Notes: generated by a model not told the origin, from the sequence alone. A DNA stretch of 64,000 nucleotides from Paracidovorax avenae ATCC 19860 (GCF_000176855.2 NC_015138.1:558001-622000); one strand, 5' to 3'. Shown: positions 17,564 to 26,316, counted from the stretch's first letter. Numbers and translations are program-made.

Positions 17564-17625
17564 AGGGTAGGGGGGCAGCGGCGCGGAGGTGCCTGCGGAC
17601 ACGAAGAGAACGCCGGCGTGGCGAG
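17564..17625 (-). promoter_or_regulatory. One-mismatch PIP box and -10 for the LRR gene
   Basis: On the minus strand: CTCGC (17625-17621), 15 bases, TTCGT (17605-17601), 31 bases, then TACCCT at 17569-17564. The first half-site has one mismatch (C for T). Spacing to the -10 and to ATG 17526 is as in the perfect boxes of this window. Confidence 0.65.
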
Positions 17626-17669
17626 GGAGGGCGGCGACCCGGGAATGACCAGGAGCGGGCCAGGGGGGC

Positions 17670-17730
17670 TTCGCGGTACCGCACGCGGCTTCGCCCGCCG
17701 CGCGCGGGCGGGCCCGCGCCTTCCTAGGAT
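17670..17730 (+). promoter_or_regulatory. Perfect PIP/hrpII box with exact -10 for the chaperone-effector operon
   Basis: TTCGC at 17670-17674, 15 bases, TTCGC at 17690-17694, 30 bases, then TAGGAT at 17725-17730 (exact YANNRT). It is divergent from the LRR gene's PIP box, 44 bases apart. Transcription should start near 17737. Confidence 0.9.
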
Positions 17731-17838
17731 GAATCCAAGCAGTCGATCCGCCTGGCGGCTTGGTCTGCGGCGGCGCGGACATCGCGCTGATCCGACGGTC
17801 ACCCGGACATGGCGGACCTTTTAGAAATCTGGAGGAGT

Positions 17839-18327
17839 ATGACAATCAAAACAACCGAGTCCGCGCAGGCGCATGTGCCGCCCCGGATACCCCTGTCCCC
17901 TGCGCGCCGCGCCTGCCTGGCGGCCGCCCTGCAGCACATGGGGGCCGACGATGCCTCCGTGCGCGCCTTCGCCGAGCAGGGCATGGTGATGGTCAACGAC
18001 GTTCTGCTGGCGATCGCATCGCTGCAGGAGCGCGATGACGGTCGCTGGCTGGCCTCCGCGCTGCTGCCCCGCCCCGAGGGCGTCTCGAGCGCCCGCTGGA
18101 GCGAAGCCCTGCTGGTGGCGAACGGGCAGACGATCCTGCTGGCTCCCTGGGCTTTCAGCCTGGACGACAGCGGCGACGCGGTGCTGCTGATGTCCCTGGA
18201 GCCCGACATGGCCGATGCCCGCATGCTGGCGGCCTGTTTCGACGGCATGCTGTCGCTGTGCGAGGCCGTGTCCACCGGTGCCCAGGCACTGGCGCAGGCT
18301 GCCCAGACGGGCAAGGAGGCCGCATGA
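17839..18327 (+). CDS. Small CesT-like protein, candidate T3SS chaperone 1
   Basis: First gene behind a perfect PIP promoter. The 162-aa acidic protein has an alpha-beta-alpha pattern like class I T3SS chaperones (LSPARRACLAAALQHMGADD helix, a GQTILLAPWAFSLDDSGDAV strand pair, then a C-terminal helix ADARMLAACFDGMLSLCEAV). It overlaps the next chaperone-like gene (ATGA). GGAGG lies close to ATG 17839; an in-frame ATG at 17809 would add 10 residues, so the start is not settled. The likely client is the 571-aa protein encoded downstream. Family membership is inferred from size, charge and context. Confidence 0.6.
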   Translation: MTIKTTESAQAHVPPRIPLSPARRACLAAALQHMGADDASVRAFAEQGMVMVNDVLLAIASLQERDDGRWLASALLPRPEGVSSARWSEALLVANGQTILLAPWAFSLDDSGDAVLLMSLEPDMADARMLAACFDGMLSLCEAVSTGAQALAQAAQTGKEAA

Positions 18328-18821
18328 ACGCCCCGCTCGACCTGTCGAAACAGCCGCCTGCTCCCGTGCAGGAATTCGAGGCCTCGCCGGCCCTGCAGGC
18401 CCTGGTATGCGATGCAGCGCTGGTGCTGGGCGCCAGCGCCGGACAGGCACAGGAGGCAACACGCACCGGCCGCTTCGAACTGGAGCGGCACACCGTGGCC
18501 GTGACGCCCGATGCCAGCGAGGAAACGCTGCTGCTGTCGGTGGACCTGGGCCCCGACTACCTGGCCGATCCCGATCGCGCGCAGGCCGCACTGCTCGCCA
18601 ACATGCACCTGTTCGTCAAGGCCGGCGTCGTGTTCGCCCGCGGCCCGGCCGGCCCCGTGCTCGTGGGCCGCTGGCCTTCGACCGATGCGCAGGCACTCGC
18701 CAACGGCGTGCGCCAGATGGGCGCGATCGCCCAGGGCTTCCGGGCCCCCAGCCCTTCCGGGGCCTCACTTTCCTCTTCCCTTTCCCGGCCGGCGCGAGGC
18801 GCTGGCGAACGCCAGGAGTGA
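18324..18821 (+). CDS. Small CesT-like protein, candidate T3SS chaperone 2
   Basis: 165-aa protein starting at ATG 18324 inside the previous stop. The central part (FELERHTVAVTPDASEETLL, then LSVDLGPDYLADPDRAQAAL, then LLANMHLFVKAGVVFARGPA) reads as the beta-sheet and helix of a CesT chaperone. The C-terminus is Ser/Pro-rich. Its stop is only 4 bases from the ATG of the effector candidate, typical of chaperone-effector pairs. Two consecutive chaperone-like genes suggest a heterodimer or two binding sites on the client. Confidence 0.6.
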   Translation: MNAPLDLSKQPPAPVQEFEASPALQALVCDAALVLGASAGQAQEATRTGRFELERHTVAVTPDASEETLLLSVDLGPDYLADPDRAQAALLANMHLFVKAGVVFARGPAGPVLVGRWPSTDAQALANGVRQMGAIAQGFRAPSPSGASLSSSLSRPARGAGERQE

Positions 18822-18825
18822 CGCC

Positions 18826-20541
18826 ATGACGCCCCTTTCTTCGACCCACAGGTCTTCCACCACCCCCGCTGCCGGCGATCACGGCGCCAGTTCTCAGTCC
18901 GGTGCATCCACCTCGCAGGCCCCGGCGGCCCGCGGCAGCCAGCGCATCGGCAACGAGGGAGGACCGCCGGTGCGCAACGCCAGCGGGCGCGCCCGCGCGG
19001 ACGCGCCGCTCCCCCAGCGCCTCCCGCGCGTGGCGATGGACATGTCGCCCCAGCGGGAAATGGTGCCCCTGCGGGACCGCAGCGATCTCGGATCCAGCCA
19101 TCCTTCCTTCCGGACGGAGGCAACGCATTACTCCGACGCCTTGCAGGACGAGTTGCCCCACATCGAATTCAGTCCTTCCGGCTCGCTGGCGAGCCCTGCA
19201 GCGGACGGCTCCGACGCCGCCCGTGAGTCCTTCCGCACAGCCATGGGCGAACGGCAGCCGTCCCCGCCCGCCGGCAACGAAGACGGCGCTGCCGTGCCGG
19301 CGCAGCAAAGCTGGCGGCAGATGGCGACCGCAGCGTTGCGCCATCGGGCGACAGCCGCCCGGCAGGCCGTGCAGAGCGGCGGCGAGGCGTTGGGGCGCAC
19401 GGCGATGGCCCCGGTCTCCCTGGCCCGCAGCGGCGTCTCCGCGGCGTGGAACATGGGCAGCCAGGCCTTCCGCATTCCGAAGGTGGCCATCGGCCATCTG
19501 ACGCACCAGGGCATCGCCGTGGGAGTGACCACCGCGGTGCGCGAAGTGGCCGCGGAAGCGCTGATCGCAGGCTTGCGCCAGGCGCCTGCCGGTGCGCTGC
19601 TGGGTATCGAGATCGGCATGGGCGTGGTCAACATGTCGCTGCAGGCACTGCGCCAGGTGCGCGAGAAGCGCAATCCCGACGTGGCGGCGCGAGGCTTTCA
19701 TGCGCTGAGCCCCGAGCAGTGGGCGAACAAGACGCCGGAGCAAAAGGCCCAGCTGCGCAAGGAGCAGCAGCAGCACTCGGACCGCGTCGTCTCGCTGCAG
19801 ATGGCCTCGGTCATGGTGAATGTGGGCTTCGCGGCGTACGGTACGGCGCATGGCGACAACTCCTTCGCGGCATCCAGCATCGCGAGCGAGGCCAAGGTGA
19901 TCGCCTATTCGCTGATGCGGGACGGCATCCAGTCCAAGTTCTCCATGATCAGGATAGACAAGCCGACCAACGGGGTGAGCGGCAGCCACCTGACTGGCGC
20001 GGGGCTGTTCTATGGGGGAGCCAACCTGGCGGCCGCCTATGCCTGGGGCGCGTTGCCGCCCCTGGCCCTGCCGGCCGGCGTGACGACGGCGAACGTGCGC
20101 GACGTGCTGCGCGGCGTGCCGGTGGAGGGCTTGTCCCTGCAGGGCGCCGTCGGCGCCACGGCCAAGATGATCGGCGTGAAGGCCGCCATCAACACCGTGC
20201 TGGAGGCCTCGGACTGGTTCTCCGTGACCGAGCAGGAGGCGCGGCAGGCGGGCGCGAAGCAGCAGCTGGCCCCCCGCATCCTGCCTGACGACTACGGTCG
20301 CCTGAAAGACCATGTCGCCGCACGCGTCGCGATCATCGACAGCTCCAACTCGGTCGGGGACCTGGTGGGCTTCCTCACCAAGGACATGCCCCCGGCGACC
20401 AGTGCCCTGCTGACCAACGGTGCGCAGGGGATCTGGGCTGGCGTCAACTACAAGAGCATCGGCTCCACCTGGCAGGCCGACGGTGCCGTGCGTGCCGCGG
20501 AAGACCGCCGTGCCGTGCCCCACGGTGCGGAGAACGTCTGA
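18826..20541 (+). CDS. 571-aa candidate T3SS effector or membrane-active secreted protein
   Basis: I do not recognise the family. The first ~170 residues are Ser/Thr/Pro/Ala-rich and disordered (MTPLSSTHRSSTTPAAG), typical of a T3SS secretion signal. From about residue 200 there are alternating amphipathic and hydrophobic helices (TTAVREVAAEALIAGLRQAP; GALLGIEIGMGVVNMSLQAL; SVMVNVGFAAYGTAHGDN; GAGLFYGGANLAAAYAWGAL), suggesting membrane insertion in the host or a translocon role. AGGAG lies at 18814-18818. It follows two chaperone-like genes under a perfect PIP promoter. It could be an effector or a translocator; no enzymatic motif was seen. Confidence 0.65.
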   Translation: MTPLSSTHRSSTTPAAGDHGASSQSGASTSQAPAARGSQRIGNEGGPPVRNASGRARADAPLPQRLPRVAMDMSPQREMVPLRDRSDLGSSHPSFRTEATHYSDALQDELPHIEFSPSGSLASPAADGSDAARESFRTAMGERQPSPPAGNEDGAAVPAQQSWRQMATAALRHRATAARQAVQSGGEALGRTAMAPVSLARSGVSAAWNMGSQAFRIPKVAIGHLTHQGIAVGVTTAVREVAAEALIAGLRQAPAGALLGIEIGMGVVNMSLQALRQVREKRNPDVAARGFHALSPEQWANKTPEQKAQLRKEQQQHSDRVVSLQMASVMVNVGFAAYGTAHGDNSFAASSIASEAKVIAYSLMRDGIQSKFSMIRIDKPTNGVSGSHLTGAGLFYGGANLAAAYAWGALPPLALPAGVTTANVRDVLRGVPVEGLSLQGAVGATAKMIGVKAAINTVLEASDWFSVTEQEARQAGAKQQLAPRILPDDYGRLKDHVAARVAIIDSSNSVGDLVGFLTKDMPPATSALLTNGAQGIWAGVNYKSIGSTWQADGAVRAAEDRRAVPHGAENV

Positions 20542-20561
20542 TCCTTGCGCCAGGCTGTCCC

Positions 20562-21092
20562 ATGATGCCCGCCCCGACGGACACCTCCCCGGTCCGCTCC
20601 CGCGGTGGATGGGGCCGGCGGCTCCGCGCCACCGCGGTGCCGGCCGCCGGGGCACGGCTGCCGCTGCGGAGGGCGCGGGCACTGGCGGCGGTGCCCGCGC
20701 CCGTGCGCGCCGCCATGGCGGCTGCATCTCCGCGCGATCCCGGTGACGGCGCGCCGGCTTCGCCCGCCCGCCAGTTGCTGGAGCGCTTCCAGTTCTGCGA
20801 GCTGGATGCCATGCCCCCTGGCCGCCTGCGCCAGGTGGTGGAGCTTCTCGGCGGCCGGGGCCGGGCACTGAGGACGGCGCCGTTGCGCGCCAACTGGAAG
20901 GCGCTGCGCCTGGCCCTGGAGGAGTCCGCGCTGCGTGCACTGCTGCTCGAACGTACCGACGAGGTGGTCGCGTTCCTGCTGCGGCCCGGGGCGGCCTGCG
21001 ATCCTGGGCAGGGCGCGCAGGCCTGCGCCGCGGGCGCCGGGGCGCAGGCGCTGGCCACCTTCCCTTCGCCTGAAGTGTTTTCTCCAGGGTGA
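20562..21092 (+). CDS. Hypothetical 176-aa protein, last gene of the chaperone-effector operon
   Basis: Function not recognised. The N-terminal ~65 residues are Arg/Ala/Pro-rich and basic. The C-terminal part (RQLLERFQFCELDAMPPGRL, then LRQVVELLGG, then ALEESALRALLLERTDEVVA) is helical and leucine-rich. It begins 20 bases after the effector candidate, with no strong ribosome site, and ends before a hairpin at 21104. It is presumably co-expressed from the PIP promoter at 17670. Confidence 0.5.
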   Translation: MMPAPTDTSPVRSRGGWGRRLRATAVPAAGARLPLRRARALAAVPAPVRAAMAAASPRDPGDGAPASPARQLLERFQFCELDAMPPGRLRQVVELLGGRGRALRTAPLRANWKALRLALEESALRALLLERTDEVVAFLLRPGAACDPGQGAQACAAGAGAQALATFPSPEVFSPG

Positions 21093-21103
21093 TTCTTCCG
21101 GAC

Positions 21104-21130
21104 CCCGCAGCCCGGCTGCCCGGCTGCGGG
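21104..21130. terminator. Hairpin between the convergent effector operon and hrcN
   Basis: CCCGCAGCC (21104-21112) pairs with GGCTGCGGG (21122-21130), a 9-bp perfect stem and 9-nt loop. Only a weak T-rich tail follows on the plus strand. It plausibly serves as a terminator. Confidence 0.5.
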
Positions 21131-21194
21131 TGCTTTGCCCCGGCCCCGGAACCGGGAGCCTGCGCCCGGCCACGCGCGGCCGGGGCGGGGCGTG

Positions 21195-22523
21195 TCAGCC
21201 CGAGATGTCCGAGAGCGTATCGACGGAACGGCCAAAGTCCCAGAGGTCGGACGTGGACTGGTTGAGGAAGGCGCGGATCTCCTCGTGCTTCTCCATGGCC
21301 TCGTCGGCCAGCGGGTCGTTGCCGGGCTTGTATTCGCCCATCTGCACCAGCGGTTCGATCTCCTCGTACTTGGCCATGAGCTGGCGGAAGCGCCCGCCGG
21401 CCTGCTGGTGTTCCCGCGGCACGATCTGCGACATCACGCGCGAGAGGCTGCCCAGCACGTCGATGGCCGGGTACTGGTTGCGCGCGGCGATCTTGCGCGA
21501 GAGGATCATGTGCCCGTCGAGGATGCCTCGCACTTCCTCCGAGATCGGGTCGTTGCCGCTTTCATCCTCGTAGAGCACGGTATAGAGCGCCGTGATGGAG
21601 CCGCGCGCGCCCATGCCGGCACGCTCCAGCAGCCGCGGGATCTCGGCGAACACCGAAGGCGGAAAGCCCCGGCGCGCCGGCGGTTCACCCGCGGCCAGGC
21701 CGATCTCGCGCTGTGCCCGTGCGAAGCGGGTGAGCGAATCCATCATCAGCAGCACCTTCAGGCCCTGGTCGCGGTAGTACTCCGCCACGGCCGTGGCCAC
21801 GTGGGCCGCCTTGGCCCGCTCGCTGGAGGAGCGGTCCGAGGTGGCGCAGACCACCACCGAGCGCGCCATGCCTTCCTCGCCGAGGATGAATTCGACGAAT
21901 TCGCGCACTTCGCGGCCCCGCTCGCCGATGAGCGCGATCACGCTGACGTCGCACTGCGTGCCGCGCGCGAGCATGCCCATCAGCGTACTCTTGCCCACGC
22001 CGGCGGGCGCGAAGATGCCCATGCGCTGCCCTTCGCCCAGGGTGATGAGGCCGTCGATGGCCTTCACCCCCGTGGGCAGGGGGTGTTCGATCATCTCGCG
22101 CTCCATGGGCGTGGGCGGCAGCGCGAACACGGGCCGCGTTTCGCTGCAGTCCAGCGGCCCCTTGCCGTCGATGGGCTGGCCCAGGCTGTCGATCACGCGG
22201 CCCAGCAGCCGGGGGCCGACGGGCACCGAGAGCACTTCGCCCAGGCCCACCACCGGCGATCCGCCGCGCACGCCGAGGATGGAGCCGAAGGGCGAGAGAA
22301 TGCTCTGCCCGTTGGCGAAGCCCACCACCTCGGCCGCCTGCAGCAGCTCGCCGCGCTCGTCCAGCACGTGGCACAGCTCGCCCAGCTTGGCGTCCAGGCC
22401 GTTCACGCGCATGAGCGTGCCGATCACCTCGGCCACCTTGCCGCTGCGGCGCACCAGCGGGGCGGCGGCGATCTCGCGCTCCATCCAGCGGGCGATCCGC
22501 GCGGTTCCGTTCACGTCATGCAT
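21195..22523 (-). CDS. hrcN: HrcN (SctN) T3SS ATPase
   Basis: Hexameric ATPase that detaches chaperones and unfolds substrates at the export gate. The 442-aa product has Walker A PAGVGKST at about residues 173-180, Walker B region [20 protein letters not shown], and the SctN/FliI signature [20 protein letters not shown]. The start ATG 22523 lies within the end of hrcL (8-bp overlap). It is the last gene of the minus-strand hrcC-to-hrcN operon, whereas in Xanthomonas hrcN is followed by hrpB7-hrcT. Confidence 0.97.
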   Translation of the reverse strand: MHDVNGTARIARWMEREIAAAPLVRRSGKVAEVIGTLMRVNGLDAKLGELCHVLDERGELLQAAEVVGFANGQSILSPFGSILGVRGGSPVVGLGEVLSVPVGPRLLGRVIDSLGQPIDGKGPLDCSETRPVFALPPTPMEREMIEHPLPTGVKAIDGLITLGEGQRMGIFAPAGVGKSTLMGMLARGTQCDVSVIALIGERGREVREFVEFILGEEGMARSVVVCATSDRSSSERAKAAHVATAVAEYYRDQGLKVLLMMDSLTRFARAQREIGLAAGEPPARRGFPPSVFAEIPRLLERAGMGARGSITALYTVLYEDESGNDPISEEVRGILDGHMILSRKIAARNQYPAIDVLGSLSRVMSQIVPREHQQAGGRFRQLMAKYEEIEPLVQMGEYKPGNDPLADEAMEKHEEIRAFLNQSTSDLWDFGRSVDTLSDISG

Positions 22524-23340
22524 CGTGGTCCTCCCGGGCCAGGCGGTCGTCGCCCTGGCCTTCGTCCTGGTATTCGTCGTTGTCGTCCTCGCCCAGCCGG
22601 CTCGCATAGGCCACGGTGACCGGCTCTTCGGCGGCCACGCGGACGGCGCGCTCCAGCGCGCCGCGCAGGCCGGCCAGCTGCACGTGCAGACTGGTGTCCA
22701 GGCGGCCGATGTCGGCATCGAAAATGCTGCTGCCGGGCGGGAGGTCGGCATCGGCTTCCACCTGGACGCGCGGGGCATCGGGGTCGCTGCCGATGGCCGA
22801 TAGCGCGGCGCGTGCCGCATCGGCATCGTCCGGATGGACGCGCAGGCGCGCGGTGCGTGCGTCGCCCAGGGTATCGCGCAGGGTCAGGATCGCGCGTTGC
22901 AGCAGGGCCTGCCTCGGCTCTGCCAGCACCATGCGTTCCACCGCCATCGCGACGACGGCCGCCAGGCGCTTTTCCATGCCCGCCATGGCGGCATCGTGCG
23001 ATGCCTGCAGCGCGGCGAATTCCGCGTGCCAGCGGCGGGCGGCTTCCTCGGAGGCGTCGGCCACGGCCTGCTCCGCGAGGAGCCGGGCATCGGCACGGGC
23101 CTGATCGACCAGCGCTGCGGCGTCGGCCGCGGCCTGGTCGCGCAGCGCCTGCGCCTGCCTGCGCGCGGCCTCCAGCAGGTCGGCCGCCTCCTGCCTTGCC
23201 TGTGCGAGGAGGTGCTCGCCTTCGGTGCGCGCCCCTTCCAGCACGGCCACGGCCGTGGTGGCGGTTTCGAATTCAGCGGCCCGGAGAATGCCGGCCGGCG
23301 AATGCAGGCCGGCGCCTGCGGGAGAAGACCAGATCAGCAT
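22516..23340 (-). CDS. hrcL: HrcL/HrpB5 (SctL/FliH-like) ATPase regulator
   Basis: Peripheral stalk protein that binds HrcN. The 274-aa protein has a long Ala/Gln/Arg coiled coil (about residues 45-130), then a compact C-terminal domain with a FliH-like strand-helix pattern ([39 protein letters not shown]), ending in an acidic tail. It overlaps hrpB4 by 7 bp and hrcN by 8 bp. Confidence 0.92.
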   Translation of the reverse strand: MLIWSSPAGAGLHSPAGILRAAEFETATTAVAVLEGARTEGEHLLAQARQEAADLLEAARRQAQALRDQAAADAAALVDQARADARLLAEQAVADASEEAARRWHAEFAALQASHDAAMAGMEKRLAAVVAMAVERMVLAEPRQALLQRAILTLRDTLGDARTARLRVHPDDADAARAALSAIGSDPDAPRVQVEADADLPPGSSIFDADIGRLDTSLHVQLAGLRGALERAVRVAAEEPVTVAYASRLGEDDNDEYQDEGQGDDRLAREDHDA

Positions 23341-23969
23341 GCGCGGCCCTCCGGGAACAGGGTTTCCAGCGCCTGCAGGCGCTCCCGCGCCGCGGCCGAT
23401 GCCCGGGGCACCAGGTGGGGGCGGGGAGCGCCGGAGCGCGATGCCGGCAGGGCCAGCCGCACCATGCGCCGCAGCGCGCGGTCCGGCCAGGCACCGGCGC
23501 GCACCAGTTCGCGGTAGCCCACCCAGGACCATGCGAGCGGTGGCCAGCCGGCCACTTCAGGAGATACGGCAGCGCCGCCGTCGCGCGCGCGCAGCGGGGC
23601 GAAGGCGGGGCCCAGCGCTTCCTGCAGCGCCGTGCGCGCGCTGCGCTGCACGCAGCAGCGCAGCACGCCGGGGCGGCCCAGCAGCGCCAGCGCGCACAGG
23701 CGCGCCAACAGCGATGTCCGGTCCAGCAGCGCGAGGCGCGCACCGCCATCCTCCAGCCGTTCCAGCGGGGGCAGGGGGCCGCAGCGGCGGACGAACCAGT
23801 CCTTGGACAGGGTGCCCTGCACCTGCGGAGGCAGCGCATCGCCGTGTGCCGCGGCGGCGCCCACGGCGTCCGTGGGCCGCAGCCAGCTGGGATCGACGTG
23901 GTCGGGCAGCGCATCGATGCGGGCCTGCAGTTCGCAGGCCAGCCGGGCGAGATCGCGTGCGCGGCTCAT
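23334..23969 (-). CDS. hrpB4: HrpB4 (SctK-like) sorting-platform accessory protein
   Basis: HrpB4 is the group-II counterpart of SctK, linking the basal body to the HrcQ platform. The 211-aa protein is Leu/Ala/Arg-rich and helical, without membrane segments. The identification rests mainly on position between hrcJ (ATGA overlap) and hrcL (7-bp overlap), size, and the LARLACELQARIDALPDHVD start. It contains two adjacent cysteines (LRCCVQR) of unknown meaning. Confidence 0.85.
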   Translation of the reverse strand: MSRARDLARLACELQARIDALPDHVDPSWLRPTDAVGAAAAHGDALPPQVQGTLSKDWFVRRCGPLPPLERLEDGGARLALLDRTSLLARLCALALLGRPGVLRCCVQRSARTALQEALGPAFAPLRARDGGAAVSPEVAGWPPLAWSWVGYRELVRAGAWPDRALRRMVRLALPASRSGAPRPHLVPRASAAARERLQALETLFPEGRAC

Positions 23970-24829
23970 CCCGCGAGTCCCTTGGCCATGGCGGGGGCCG
24001 ACGGGAGGGGCGCCGCGGATGCGGGAGATGGCGCGGATGCGTCGGCGGCGAGTTCGCCGGCGGCGGCTTCCGGCTTGCGGCGCAGGCCGGCGGGCAGCCA
24101 GGCCGGCCGCTTCCAGGCGATCCAGCCCGCCGCGCCGCCCAGCACCAGCAGCACGGCGGCGGCCAGCGCGGCCCAGAGGCCGGCGCGCGAGGCTTCCTTC
24201 TCCGGCGCGGGGCCGATGGGCATCCCCGGCACGAGCGTGACCGTGACGTTCTCGTACGTCAGGCCTTCGACGCTGCGCGCCACCATGTTCTTGATGCCCG
24301 CGGTCAGCCCGGCGATGTTCGCGCTCTCGCGGTACTTGATGAACACCGCGGCGCTCGCGGGCTTGACGGTGGAGGCGAGCGGGTCGTTGTTGGGCAGCAC
24401 GATCTGCACACGCGCGGTGACCACGCCGTCGATCTGCGACAGCGTGGCCTCCAGCTGCTGGGCGACGCCGTAGATGAAGCGCACCCGCTCTTCCGTCGGG
24501 GTGGAGATCAGGCCTTCCTTCTTGAACATCTCGCCCAGGGTGGCATGGCGCTCGCGCGGCAGCCCGTAGGAGCGCAGCACGGCGAGCGAGCGCACCACGT
24601 CGCTCTTTTCCACCTGCACGTTCCAGGTCTTGCCGGCGTCGGAGGTCGCCTTGCCCGCGTCGATGCCGCTTTCGAGCAGGGCCGCCACCATGTCGTTGGC
24701 GTCTGCCTCGGTCTGTCTGGTAAAGAGGTCGTCCTTGCAGCCGACGAGCGCCAGCAGCAGGACGAGGGGAGCGAGCCACCGGCGCAGCGGCGAGAAGCCC
24801 CGGGCCGGATATGGCGTGTCATGCGTCAT
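23966..24829 (-). CDS. hrcJ: HrcJ (SctJ/FliF-like) inner-membrane ring lipoprotein
   Basis: Forms the inner ring of the basal body in the periplasmic leaflet. The 287-aa product has a lipoprotein signal with predicted lipidated Cys31 (LLLALVGCK). Two ring-building domains follow (NDMVAALLESGIDAGKA; VRFIYGVAQQLEATLSQIDG; VVTARVQIVLPNNDPLAST). A C-terminal membrane anchor lies at about residues 222-245 (LWAALAAAVLLVLGGAAGWI), then a cytoplasmic Ala/Pro tail. The start ATG 24829 is 12 bases after hrpB2. Confidence 0.96.
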   Translation of the reverse strand: MTHDTPYPARGFSPLRRWLAPLVLLLALVGCKDDLFTRQTEADANDMVAALLESGIDAGKATSDAGKTWNVQVEKSDVVRSLAVLRSYGLPRERHATLGEMFKKEGLISTPTEERVRFIYGVAQQLEATLSQIDGVVTARVQIVLPNNDPLASTVKPASAAVFIKYRESANIAGLTAGIKNMVARSVEGLTYENVTVTLVPGMPIGPAPEKEASRAGLWAALAAAVLLVLGGAAGWIAWKRPAWLPAGLRRKPEAAAGELAADASAPSPASAAPLPSAPAMAKGLAG

Positions 24830-24841
24830 GGTGGCCTCCGC

Positions 24842-25222
24842 TCACTGGTTGCGCATCAGCGTCTGCAGGCCGCTCTTGCCGCTCTGGGCCAGATAGACCA
24901 TGGCATGGAACTGGAACTGCATGCCGGACACCCGGTACATCAGCTCGATCTGGCGGGACGTCATGTCGATGTCGTTCATCGAGTTGTCTTTCTGCGCGTG
25001 GGCCAGCGCGTGCATGTCCTGCAGTGCCTTGCGCATGGATTCGTCCTGGTGCATGAGCGCGTTGCCCAGGGTGGAGTCGGGGGCCATCTCGGCCAGGGGC
25101 GCCTGGGGCTTGCCTTCCATCATGCGCGCGAACTTCTCCGCCAGCGCGCTCAGGTTGCTGGGCTGGGCGGCGCCGGATTCGATGGCCGGCGCGGGGGATA
25201 CGGGCAGCTGGAGGGCGTTCAT
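24842..25222 (-). CDS. hrpB2: HrpB2 (inner rod / early substrate, SctI-like)
   Basis: HrpB2 is an early T3SS substrate needed for pilus assembly, thought to form the inner rod. The 126-aa protein ends in a helix rich in conserved-looking residues (QFQFHAMVYLAQSGKSGLQ, then TLMRNQ), which closely resembles the HrpB2 C-terminus (TLMKNQ) known to matter for function. No signal peptide. It lies between hrpB1 and hrcJ, as in Ralstonia and Xanthomonas. Confidence 0.9.
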   Translation of the reverse strand: MNALQLPVSPAPAIESGAAQPSNLSALAEKFARMMEGKPQAPLAEMAPDSTLGNALMHQDESMRKALQDMHALAHAQKDNSMNDIDMTSRQIELMYRVSGMQFQFHAMVYLAQSGKSGLQTLMRNQ

Positions 25223-25263
25223 GGCGGTGTCCTGTAGGGAGAAGGGGGTACTGCGCGCGGGGC

Positions 25264-25782
25264 TCAGGCGCGCAGCTGGAATACGAAGGGATTGGTGAGC
25301 GGATCCACGGGCGCGAACTTGCGCGGGCGGAATGCGGACTGCGGATCCGGCGTCTCGCCGGACTCCTGGGGAGCGGCGTCCTGGCCGGCAGCGTTGCCAT
25401 CGGCATCGCCGGCCTGTGCGAACAGTTGCTGCACCAGGTACAGGGCCGTGGGGTCCGTGCAGCCTGCCAGCACCTCGTCGGCATTGGCGCGCCAGGCGGG
25501 GTCCCGCATGAAGCGCTGGCAGCGCGCCATCAGCGCCTTGGCCATGCCCCAGTGGGTGGGGCTGCCTTCCACGTTGCGCATGAGGCGGATGCACTCTTCC
25601 ACCTGGCCGCGCTGGATGCAGATCCAGCCTTCCAGCAGGTCCAGCTCGACCATGCGGGGACGCAGTATGCGCGCGCCCTGGAGGATCTCGGCAGCGTCGT
25701 CGGTGAGTTCGAGTTCGACGGCTTTCGTCGCCAGATTGATAAGGCCGGCGACCACTTCTCGTCGAGAGATTTTCGGGGTCAT
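25264..25782 (-). CDS. hrpB1: HrpB1 periplasmic T3SS accessory protein
   Basis: HrpB1/HrpK family; in Xanthomonas HrpB1 binds peptidoglycan and assists pilus assembly. The 172-aa protein shows the TPR-like helices of the family (EILQGARILRPRMVELDLLE, then GWICIQRGQVEECIRLMR) and the family-type RDPAWRANADEVLA segment. It starts at ATG 25782, overlapping the stop of the small gene upstream (ATGA), and is followed by hrpB2. Two further proteins in this window share the D-P-x-W segment. Confidence 0.9.
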   Translation of the reverse strand: MTPKISRREVVAGLINLATKAVELELTDDAAEILQGARILRPRMVELDLLEGWICIQRGQVEECIRLMRNVEGSPTHWGMAKALMARCQRFMRDPAWRANADEVLAGCTDPTALYLVQQLFAQAGDADGNAAGQDAAPQESGETPDPQSAFRPRKFAPVDPLTNPFVFQLRA

Positions 25783-25958
25783 GGAGCGGTCTCCCTGGAG
25801 GATTTTTGGGGTGCGTCCGACGGGTCGAATGACGGCCCTGCGGTGGCAGGCGATTCGCGCAGCGCGGGCTGCGCGGCCGCTTCGGTGCCGGAATGCACCA
25901 GAACCGCGTAGGCCGCGCAGGAGAGCGTGGCCACGGCCAGGAACACGGCATACGGCAT
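25779..25958 (-). CDS. 59-aa single-membrane-segment protein coupled to hrpB1
   Basis: Not recognised. One hydrophobic N-terminal segment (MPYAVFLAVATLSCAAYAVL, residues 1-20) is followed by a ~38-residue polar Ser/Pro/Ala tail, so it is probably an inner-membrane protein with one exposed end. A cysteine at residue 14 in an LSCA context could be lipidated, though the signal would be very short. It overlaps hrpB1 by ATGA, so it is translated with it, which supports its being real. It could be a small T3SS accessory protein of the HrpD6/HrpJ size class. Confidence 0.6.
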   Translation of the reverse strand: MPYAVFLAVATLSCAAYAVLVHSGTEAAAQPALRESPATAGPSFDPSDAPQKSSRETAP

Positions 25959-26008
25959 ATGCGTCGTCCCTGGATCGGCGTCTCGGACTGCGCGGGGCAC
26001 CGCGTGCA

Positions 26009-26215
26009 TCAGTTGGGTGCGAGGCCGGACAGGCCCTTGCCCATGGCACCGATGGTCTTGGCGTTCATTTCCGCCATTTCCTTCTGGAAGTTCAGCAGGG
26101 CCTGCTTGGCCATGTTGCGGGTGCTGGCGTCGGTGAGCGCCTCCTGGTTCCGCATGTTTTGCTCTTGCAGAGCGATGGAACGCATCGTTGCTGCGTCTGC
26201 GCCGGAAACGGACAT
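26009..26215 (-). CDS. Pilin/needle-like 68-aa protein, copy 3 of 3
   Basis: Cys-free, signal-less 68-aa protein with a short Gly/Ala/Ser head (MSVSGADAATMRSIALQ) and one long amphipathic helix (TRNMAKQALLNFQKEMAEM), ending GLSGLAPN. Size, helicity and location between hrcC/hrcD and hrpB1 suggest the Hrp pilus/needle subunit (SctF; HrpY/HrpE role) or an inner-rod protein. The protein is identical to the copy at 26604; the DNA differs from it at two bases by my count. GGAG lies before the ATG. Confidence 0.6.
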   Translation of the reverse strand: MSVSGADAATMRSIALQEQNMRNQEALTDASTRNMAKQALLNFQKEMAEMNAKTIGAMGKGLSGLAPN

Positions 26216-26316
26216 GGTGTGACTCCTTGGGTCGAAAAATCGTGAAGGGATGCAATGGGAGGCGGGCTGGCGCCGCGCCGCGTGCCGCCGGGCGGCCGCG
26301 CACGGCGCATGCCGCG

